64,000 nucleotides of DNA from Monodelphis domestica. Its lineage: Eukaryota > Chordata > Mammalia > Didelphimorphia > Didelphidae. The stretch lies in contig NC_077230.1 of assembly GCF_027887165.1 (NCBI RefSeq), forward strand, positions 34,547,351 through 34,611,350, in the 5' to 3' direction. Shown here piece by piece: positions 55,576 through 64,000 of this stretch. Both the position numbers and the translations under genes were made by a program. Under the pieces are notes generated by a model. The model was not told the origin of the DNA. It was given only the letters and a program-made list of their open reading frames with translations, and searched no databases. Each line of letters begins with the position of its first letter. The first letter of the stretch is position 1.

Positions 55576-56869
55576 AACTGGTTCATTCTTGAAAGAAAAT
55601 TGAAAAAAGTTACTTTTCTTTTGATGAGTTACATGAATGATTCCAGTCATCCAAGTATCCCTGAAACTCATAAATTCTTTTAGATGGTTTCTGAGGAACT
55701 GAAGCTAACATGAGAAAAATGTTCCCTAGAAACTTACCCAGTCACCTGTGGGGAAACAATAACAGCAGATTCTAAAGAATGCCAGAAAAAGGAGTCCATG
55801 AATTTGTAAGAACACATATTTCTATATATATGATATGTCTGAGGAAGCAGAGACAGTTCTGTACTTGCTACCTCTGGGCTAAGCCATATTATCCTCCTTG
55901 AGGGCTGGTTGTTTCTCTCAAGCTCGGTGCCCACCATAAATACTTGTTGGCTAACTGGATTGATAAATGGAATTGTTTACACACTCATTGCTAGGGGAGC
56001 TTGTTTTGAAACTTAGGAAGTAAAATTATGTAAGTCTCAAGAAAGAGAAAGAAGTCTAAATATTAAATGTATAAAGGTGGTAAAATGGAAAGATTGGTAG
56101 GCCTAAGTGAGGTATCTGTTAACTTTTACTGCTGCTTTTTGACTGCTGGCTGACCATTCTGAGTTTCAAGGCAACTGAAGAGTTGATTCAAAAGAAATGA
56201 CTGGTGGTTCCCTTAAGAGGGCCAAACACTCAACAGCCAATAAGAGATCATAGAACATAGAACAACTGTCAGGTTACCAAGGTATCAGGAGGATTATAAA
56301 TAAAGGGAGGAGACTGGGGAGGTCATTCCTGCAAAGGAAACCAAGGAGGTAGGATGTGTTAAGGGTTGGAAGGGTGGCAGTTTGATAAATTGTGGAATTA
56401 TTTGTTTTAGAGTAGTTGCTGGGAATTTCTTTTTGTTGTGGAATGGTTTGATATGGAATTGGTGATTTTTGATGTATACATTTTTAAAAAATATTGATAA
56501 ACAGAATTCTAAAGGGGACCTCAGAGATTTTGTCCATTTTCAAAGGAATTTAAGAATATTGAGGAATCTATAAATATTATAAAATACTATAGGAGGTTCC
56601 AGGGGGAAAATATATCCTAACCAATATCTTCTAACGTGTTTTCTTTTTTCTTTTAATTATTTTTCTTTTTAACTTTTAAACATCATTTCAAGTTTTCTGT
56701 TTCATATGATTTTCACAATTTTGGTCAGTCCTCTAGTGAACAAATCTAAGAATATTGGGGAAAGAAGGAGTGGGATAAATGGAGGAAATTCTTCTTTATA
56801 TAAATATTTAGACACATAAACCAATCTATCTATCTATCTATATCTATATCTATATATATATATATATAT
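55576..56869. other. Intergenic, unassigned
   Basis: No gene. A GC-average stretch (55980-56400) with no family. (TCTA)n and (TA)n at 56824-56868 lead into the AT-rich tract. Confidence 0.5.
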
Positions 56870-58500
56870 GTACTACATTTAAATAAATATATATAAGTCT
56901 GAATATAAATAGTATATACAATTAAAATGAATTATTAATTAATGATCATCAATTAGTAGTTGTCACTAATTAATTGATTAATTATTGATCAACAATTGGT
57001 AATTATCCTTAATTAATAATTGGTTAAAATCAATTATTTATTATAAATCACTAAATAAGTGAATTATTTTATTTTTATTTATATATGTTTAATATATTTA
57101 TTTATTTTAATACATTTTATTTTTATTTATTTATATACATATATTTTATTTATTAATTTATTAATTTTTAATTTAATTTAATTATTTATGAATTCATTTA
57201 ATTTAATTTTTAAAATTAATTGAAATTAATTAAATTATTAAAATATTAAAATACTACTTAATATTAAATATTAATTAGTGACAACCACCAATTGATGATC
57301 ATTAATTAATCGATTATTAACTAATGACAATTACTAATTGATGATCATTAATTAATAATTGATAATAATTATTATTTTAACCACCATTAATTAATATTAG
57401 ACAATTATTGATTAATCAGGATTGATTAATAATTAATCTTAATCAATTAGTAATTAATGAACATTAATGGATCTATTCCTGGTCATTGATTAATAATTAA
57501 ATTAAGTGATTTTTAATGGATGATCATTAATTAATAATTGATAATGGTTATTAATTATAATAATTATTAAGTAATATTAGGTTATTTTTATTAATGATAA
57601 TTGATATTAATTATTTTATACTCATTATTATTAATAACATCAAACAATTATTGATTTATTTGGTGAACAAATATTAACCAATTATTATGTGATAATGATT
57701 AATAATTACTATTAACAGATTATTGATAATCATCAATTAATCTTTAATAAATAATTGTTTAATATTAATTAATAATGATGGTTAAATAATAATTAATAAT
57801 GATCATCAATTAATAATTGTCACTAATAAATTGATTAATTAACGATCATCAAATGGTAATTATCCTTAATTAATAATTGATTAATATTAATTATTGATTA
57901 TTGATTATTTAATTTTTGTAGTTTAGTGTTTATTTAATTAATTAATTTATTTTTAAAAAAAATTTATTTTTATATATGTATACATAAATATATTTTCTTT
58001 ACTAAATTTTTTATTTTTAAATTTAAATTTATTTATTTATAAATTTATTTAATGTAACTTTTAAATCAATTTATATAAATTATTTATTAAATTATTAAAA
58101 TATTAAAGTATTAATCATTAAATATTGATTGATATTAATTATTAATTAGTGACCATCACTTTAATCTTTAGTATTAATTATTAATTAACTGGTTATTAAG
58201 TAATGATAATTAATCAATAATTTCTTTATAATAATTAATGATGATAAGTAATCAATATCAATCATTAATTAATATTGTGGATTAATAGTCAATTAATACC
58301 AATTATTAATGATGAATTATTAGTATTTGATTATATAATAATTAAATTATTATAATACAGTATGTTATATTGTATAAGTATACGTATAACATAATTATTT
58401 TATTATAAATTCTGATTAATTGAAAATAATAATTAATTAATGATCATTAATAATTTAATTCATTAACTAATATTAATATTTAATTAATGTTAAAGGATTG
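56870..58500. repeat. 1.6-kb AT-rich tract of degenerate TTAAT repeats with long direct and inverted repeats
   Basis: Almost free of G and C; built from variants of ttaattaat, gatcatcaatt and attattaat. A segment beginning gatcatcaattag (56943) recurs about 857 bp later at 57800 (gatcatcaattaataattgt), with ggtaattatccttaattaat in both. The arm attaatgatcatcaatt...gttgtcactaat (about 56935-56975) is mirrored in reverse complement at about 57272-57312 (attagtgacaacc...ttgatgatcatt). It lies 400 bp upstream of the next gene copy's pre-PDZ exon. Confidence 0.85.
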
Positions 58501-58897
58501 TTTTAAATATAAAGAATATAAAGAAAAGAATGTTAGTCAATGTGCCTTGTACCACTTACCATAAACATTACTTAGGCTATAGCAAAATTGTATATACCTT
58601 TAGAATTCCTCCCCTTCCATTAGGTATAATGCTGATTTTTCCCCCTCAAATTTAATGAATATATAGGAGTAAATTTGAAGATATGAGATACATTGTGTGA
58701 GGAAATATTATTCTTGTGTATATTGGGGTTGAACACTAAGATAAAAGGAATTTTTAAGGAGGATATCAATTAATGTCAAAAGACTGATCAAGAAAACTAA
58801 TTTTTCTTAATAAAATTAATACACCACTGTACTTTGAAATTATTTATATTTTGTTGACCATGCACTTTAAATTTTTTTTTATTTTTTTCAAATAAAG

Positions 58898-59011
58898 ATA
58901 GAAATTTTTCTTGTTCAAGAAGCTTGTTGATAGCTTTTAATCATCTCTGTGAAAAAATGATGCAAAGAAGAGTCCAGAACCTCGATTTATTTTCCTGTCA
59001 AATAGACAAAG
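58898..59011 (+). CDS. Pre-PDZ exon of the downstream neurabin-like copy
   Basis: Acceptor after a T-rich run (ttttttcaaataaag), donor aaag|gtaagc; 114 bp, ending with 1 nt that joins GT of the PDZ exon at 62493 to make Gly. The frame is open throughout: FSCSRSLLIAFNHLCEK, then RRVQNLDLFSCQIDKG. Neurabin immediately before its PDZ reads EKRVEKLELFPVELEK, so RVQNLDLF aligns with RVEKLELF without gaps. Further left, FSC...IAFN faintly recalls the PP1-docking KIKFSS...VFN stretch; that is tentative. An ATG-ATG inside (58956) could be an alternative start. A second AG at 58901 is an alternative acceptor. Confidence 0.65.
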
Positions 59012-60140
59012 GTAAGCTTTAACTATAAAATTGCTTATTTCATACATGTATGCCATTCTTCATCAGTTTTATTTTAATTAAGATTGTTTTTCATATCAAT
59101 AAACATCAATTAGAGAATATTAAAAATATTAGGAATAACTCCCAAGTGAAGATTAAAGAGTGTATTTTTAACTGATAAATATTTTTGATATCATGACTTT
59201 TAAAATAGTGTCAAAAAGGTGAGTTATAGCAATAAGGCAAAAAATTTTAAGGAATAATCTGTAAAAGCATAGTAAGAATAAAATCGTTGCCTTTTATGGA
59301 TAATATGATAGTTTATTTAGAATTCTATTCATCAATACAAAAGGTGGATGTAGGGAGGGCAGAACTAAGATGGTGGAGAAGCTACACAGACTCATCTCTC
59401 CTCTACGTACCAAATTAAAATAGGATAAAATGCCTAAAAAGAAATATTGGAGCACCATAATCTACAGAAAAATGGAGTGAAATAATTTTTCTATTTAAAA
59501 CTACTTAGAAAGCCATTAGAAAAGTTCTTTGATTGAAGAGGAGTGCAAAAACAACAGAACGAGGCAGGTTCCGATAATTAAAGAGTCCTTGGACACTCCT
59601 GAATCATCAACAGGGGCTGCCAGAGCTCCCAGCCACAACCCTTTGCTGCCTTGACGGAGTACCCATACACAGATCCAGGCAGCAGTTGTGGCAGACCTTA
59701 TTGGGAGCACTTAGCACATCCCAATTCTTGCAACCTCAGAGGACAAGAGGACCCTGGTCACAGTTACCAGATGGAAAAGAATTCACATGGTTACTCATTG
59801 ACCTGACCACAGGCCAGGAGAGTATTAAACACACTTGTCATTACATTATACAATGTTGAAAGAATTAAAAAAAAAATTGGACACTAAGAACTCTCAATGA
59901 AGCTGCACAAAGAACCTGAATCTTGGAACATACTTCTTTCTACATAGTTACAGAAAATGAGCAAACAACAATAACAAAAAACCCTCAACCATAGAAAGAA
60001 ATTTTGTTGCCCGGGAAGACTTAAAATCAGAAGAAAATAGTGCTGCATCCAAAGCTTAGAAGGAAGAAAAGATATTAGCTATTTCACAACTCAAAATAGT
60101 CTACAAAGCAGAAATTGTCTAAATTATTTAGTGTAGTTTA

Positions 60141-60320
60141 AGAAACATGTCTCTGACACTTGCTAGTTGTGAAATGCTGGACAAGTCACTTAATCCTGTT
60201 TGCCCCAGTTTCCTCTTCTGTAATGAAGAGATAGCTGGAGAAGAAACTGGAACATTAGCTTCACGAGGAAAATTCCAAATCAAGTCATAAAGAGTCAGAT
60301 ACAACTGACTGACAAAAAAA
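60141..60320 (+). mobile_element. MAR1-type SINE fragment
   Basis: ggacaagtcacttaatcctg, cagtttcctcttctgtaatg, gctggagaagaaactgg and cataaagagtcagatacaac follow the MAR1 3' half. The head is missing or decayed. Confidence 0.8.
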
Positions 60321-60635
60321 GAAGGATCAATGGTCAATTAGAGGAACAGATTAGGTGTAGAAAATGCTGAATAAAAAAGGGCCTTGTAAAATGTACCTTT
60401 GATAAACTCAAAGTCCTTAGACTGTGCTAGAATTAGGAATTATTTTTTAAAACTGCTGGGAAAATTGGAAATGCTTTGAGACGACATTTTATATAAGTTG
60501 TCTTTTATTGTGAATATGTGAACCCACAAATGATCCATAAATAAACTTTGGGGTTCTGTGATCTTGGAAGAGAGAAAAAAATGCATGTTTTTTTCAATAA
60601 CATTTCATTCAAATTTAACAAATTCCAATAACAAT

Positions 60636-60790
60636 TTTTATAATACACTTTGATATCTGGTATGGTTAGATCATCTTCCATCATATTATTTTTCACTATT
60701 TCCATTGATAATCTTGACCTTGTTTAGTGAAAAATAATATGATGGAAGATGATCTAACCATACCAGATATCAAAGTGTATTATTATAAAG
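60636..60790. repeat. Inverted repeat: 61-bp arms, 30-bp loop
   Basis: Left arm 60636-60696 and right arm 60727-60790 are reverse complements almost throughout (ttgatatctggtatggttag / ctaaccataccagatatcaa). Both arms are the L1 ORF2 segment encoding MMEDDLTIPDIKVYY, cf. VPDLKLYY in the intact L1, on opposite strands. The left-unit L1 is not inverted here. Confidence 0.95.
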
Positions 60791-62492
60791 TACTTATCTT
60801 CAAACTAATCTATTATTGATGAAGAAAGAGTAGTGAATCCGTGGAATAGAGTAGGTACACACAATATGCACAGTAGAAATGACTTTAGTAATGTTGTGTT
60901 TCTTACATGCAAAAATCCATATTTTAGGGTCAAGAACTCACTGGGTCAAAAACTGCTGGGAAAACCAGAAAGCATTTTGCCAGAAACTAGATGTAGACCA
61001 ATGCGGCACATCATGTATCAAGATAAGGTCAAAGTGGCATTTGATTTATGCATTCAGGGTAATGCCAAATTTAAATTAGGGGGAAAAGAATTATCAAATA
61101 AAGGACAGAGAACATGATAGGAGGTGCAATGGATCATATTCATTACCTTTAAAAGTTTTCCACACAAAACCAGAGAGAAAGAAGAAAAATGGGAAAAAAT
61201 TTAAAGATCTGATTAAGGCCTCATTTCTCAAAGATATAGAGCACTGGATCAACTTTATAAAGAATACAGGTTGTTCCCCAATTCATAGATCCTAAAATTA
61301 TATGAATAATCAGTTTTCAGATGAAGAAATAAAAACTGTCTCTAGCCACATAAAAAAGCACTAAATCACTATGAAGAATACAAATTTAAACAACTCTTAC
61401 TTACCTTTTCATGCCTATCAAATTTTCTTAACGAGACAGGAAAGGAAAATGAAAAATGTTGGAGGTGATGGGGGAATATTTGAGACACTAATGTACAGAT
61501 CGTGGAATTGTGAACTGATTCATCTATTCTAGAGAACATTGTGGATATATGCTCAAGGAGCTATGCAATTGTGCATATTCTTTGACTTGGCAATATCACG
61601 ACTAAGACAGTATCCCAAAGAGATTATAAATTTTTAAAAAATGAAAAGAAAATGTCCCTATATGTACAAAATAATTCATGGCAGTTCTTTTTCGTGTTGA
61701 AGAACTTAAAATTTCAGGGATAACATTCAATTGTGAAATGGCTGAAAATTTTGTGGTATATGATTGTAATAATATTATTGTGACATGAAATGATGATTAA
61801 GATGCTTTCAAAAAACCTGGAAGACTTATATGAACTGATGCATAATGAAGGGAGCAGAAGCAGAACACTGGGTGCATGAACAGCAATGCTATGCAATGAT
61901 CAATTGTAAATGACTTTGCTATGCCCAGAAATACAAAGATTGAAAGACAGTTCTGAAGAACTGAAAAATGTTATCCACTTACAGTGGAAAAGGTGATGGA
62001 ATCTAAATGCAGAGCAAAACATATTTATTTTACTTTATTTTCCTTTTTACCTGGTATGTTTTATTTCTCAACATGATGAATAAGGAAGGAAATATGTTTT
62101 ACATGACTGCATATGTATAATCTTTATCAAATTGCTTACCTTTTTAATGAGGTTGGAGACCAGGGTGAGTAGGAAAGAATTTGGAAGTTAAAATAGATTT
62201 TATATGTCCTTAGAAAAAAATTTAATTATTAAAAATGTCTTAATGTGCTTATATGCTGAAAGGTAGAAAGTTCAGCAAAATCATTGGTCTAGGGGAGACT
62301 GTAACAGAGTCAGATATATATTGCTAATTATTAAGGAAAAGATACCGGTAAAGTATAGGTGGATGGCTTATAATTCCAGTGCAAAGCTAGACTGACCAGG
62401 CCAACTGTACTGGGAGGAAATTTTATTCTTACTGTTGCTTCAGATGTTTTAGGCTTTCATTATTATTACTATTATTATTTTTGTATTTATAG

Positions 62493-62613
62493 GTGACAAC
62501 GAACTGGGGCTTTGTACTTGTATCTTCTTTGATCCAGCAGATGAGGATGGAAAGGAACCAGGGGTTTTTATAACTGAAATTATTGAAGGAGGTGCAGTTC
62601 ACAAACTTGGATG
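62493..62613 (+). CDS. PDZ exon 1 of the downstream neurabin-like copy
   Basis: 121 bp, acceptor tttatag, donor tg|gtgagt, same phases as 22448-22568. GDNELGL, DPADEDGKE and VFITEIIEGGAVHKLG. Differs from the middle copy at about 14 of 121 bases, with no indel. It joins exon 58898-59011 in frame. PDZ exon 2 would lie beyond the window's right edge. Confidence 0.82.
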
Positions 62614-64000
62614 GTGAGTTTGGTTTTGTAATTTTATAAGAATTGACTTTGTAGGGAGGATTTAACTTCATTCTAAAAAGGGTTAATATTGTAAACATGG
62701 AAAGTGACTACACAAATAAAATCTCTGAAAAATACAGAAATATCAACTTTAAAAATATTGTCATGACCAAGCTAGTAAGGAAATGGAATTGGCTTGGAAA
62801 CAAAGATTCTATAATTCCACTCCAACTTGGTCTGTAAACCGTGACTTTATTCTTGATCATTGAGAAGGTCTTTAATAATTGCCATAATGAGCCCATTGTA
62901 AACATGTGCCCAGCTATTTCCAAATCAGGTCAAATTAACAAGTATTTATAAATCTATACCATTCCAGAACCTGTGCTCTCCATGAAGGGATATAAAAAAG
63001 TGGGAAAATAGTTCTTGATTTGGAGAAATGAAAAATTGAATTGACTAGGCAACAAACAAGTTACTATTCTGTGCAGAAAAGATCTATAATAAATAAATGT
63101 GAGAAAATCTGGGTGTGGGGGATACTTTGGTTGTATTAGAAAAAATGGTATCCATGAGACACTGGCAACTATCTTCAGAGATTATTGAAATTTGACTATA
63201 CAATAAAATAATTCCTGAATTGAGAGAGGGCTTCCTAGATATAGGAATGTAGGAATATACATTTAAAATATTTCTATAAACTGCCCAAAGTTAATCCTTG
63301 AGAAAGGAAAAAAATAAGAAATGCTAATAGGTTGCCAAATCATAAATTTAACCTTGTAAGAAATTACTATGTAACTGAGGTCAAATGGTACCCTCTATGT
63401 CCTTGCTCATGATGTAATTTTGGACTTTAAAATGGAATTCTTCCTGAGATGACATTCTGTTACATAGAACTGAAAGCAAAAAAACGCCATCAGGCATTCT
63501 GTTTCTAAGCCTGAGGCTCATTACTTCTTCATCCCCAACTCACTTAGCCCAGATGGTTTTAGAATTTTTTCTTGCTTCCTAGATTGTAACAGAATTGATT
63601 TCATTAGCTGCCCATCCTGAATATCCCAGATAAATGGTGGAAATTTTCTCCTCTTAACCTCCCAAAGTTGTTTTCTTTTCCTAAGTTTCAATGATGGCAT
63701 GTATCTGTTTATTATCACCCAAGGTCTCTACAATAAAAGTATCAACTAGAAGTTTCCTTCTGAATTATCCTCTCCTTACTCAGTCTTCAGTCAGTGGGGC
63801 ATTGTCTGATACCTCAGAAGAATCATTTGTTTTAGTTTCTGCAGATCCTATTGACTTTCTGAAGAATATTAAAATTGAAATAATACTCTGATAATTGTTT
63901 GGAGGAGGGCATCTGTGTTTGTGGATGATTTCTCTTGGATCCTCCTCACTGTGTTTTCCAAGATCTGCCAAAGTCCCTTCCTTTTTCAATCTCATTTCAT
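62614..64000. other. Intron after PDZ exon 1, duplication block 4 right copy
   Basis: Aligns with 22569-24240 except for the missing SINE. A MON-type remnant lies at about 62935-63020. No gene. Confidence 0.7.

Larger units (their letters stand above)
59349..62230 (+). mobile_element. Old L1 on the + strand, right-unit copy, rearranged
   Basis: 5' end at gggagggcagaactaagatgg (L1 5' terminus style), degraded 5' UTR/ORF1 part to about 60130, a SINE insertion, an inverted ORF2 scrap (60636-60722), then the ORF2 C-terminal and 3' region from 60727 to about 62230. The 3' end matches the left-unit copy ending near 22190, so the insertion predates the duplication. Confidence 0.75.

Noticed and set aside
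56870-58500. CRISPR-like or satellite array
   Set aside because: Repeats are degenerate, mostly AT words of varied spacing without unique spacers; the genome is mammalian.

Overview
The window is mammalian, almost certainly marsupial, and most like a didelphid opossum. The evidence is a set of tRNA-derived SINEs of the marsupial MAR1/SINE1 type (ggggcagctgggtagctcag heads, aaggtaagggttt tails), several LINE-1 (L1) generations including one copy with both ORFs intact, MIR/MON-type fossils, and single exons in long AT-rich introns. There is no bacterial or viral gene content and no tRNA or rRNA gene. The taxon is inferred from repeat style only.

The host content, all on the + strand, is a tandemly duplicated gene that I read as a diverged neurabin (PPP1R9A)-like family. 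It has a PDZ domain split over three exons (22448-22568, 24586-24693, 25142-25247), coiled-coil/acidic linker exons (36206-36302, 37462-37594, 46887-46989, 47787-47883) and a C-terminal SAM domain (48098-48235, 49478-49558, stop, poly(A) signal at 49977). A second copy of the linker exons lies upstream (4790-4877, 6889-7099). The start of a third PDZ lies downstream (58898-59011, 62493-62613). Exon order and splice phases fit PDZ - linker - SAM, as in neurabin, repeated head to tail with a unit of roughly 30-40 kb. The window would then hold the tail of copy 1, most of copy 2 and the start of copy 3.

Blocks shared by the units are 655-2120/30835-31870, 4600-9275/36050-40250, 9290-10275/45660-46770 and about 18710-24240/60730-64000. 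In the left unit the stretch expected to carry the SAM exons of copy 1 and the pre-PDZ exon of copy 2 is missing. A stack of L1 sequence (10300-18700) sits there instead: a full-length intact L1 (10300-16674, minus strand), a short unknown patch, a second internally deleted L1 (16834-17928) and the ORF2 part of an older + strand L1. Exon 6889-7099 ends in phase 1 and the PDZ exon at 22448 begins in phase 1. The deletion could therefore have fused two tandem genes in frame. This is the most interesting hypothesis in the window.

Many insertions separate the two units and date after the duplication: SINEs at 3136, 20668 and 22610, solo LTRs at 18795 and 38647, and a hAT-like pair at 1184-1710. 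The space between copies 2 and 3 (49983-58897) holds a young truncated L1 flanked by unusually long (~90 bp) direct repeats, a local tandem duplication, and a 1.6 kb extremely AT-rich tract built from long direct and inverted repeats.
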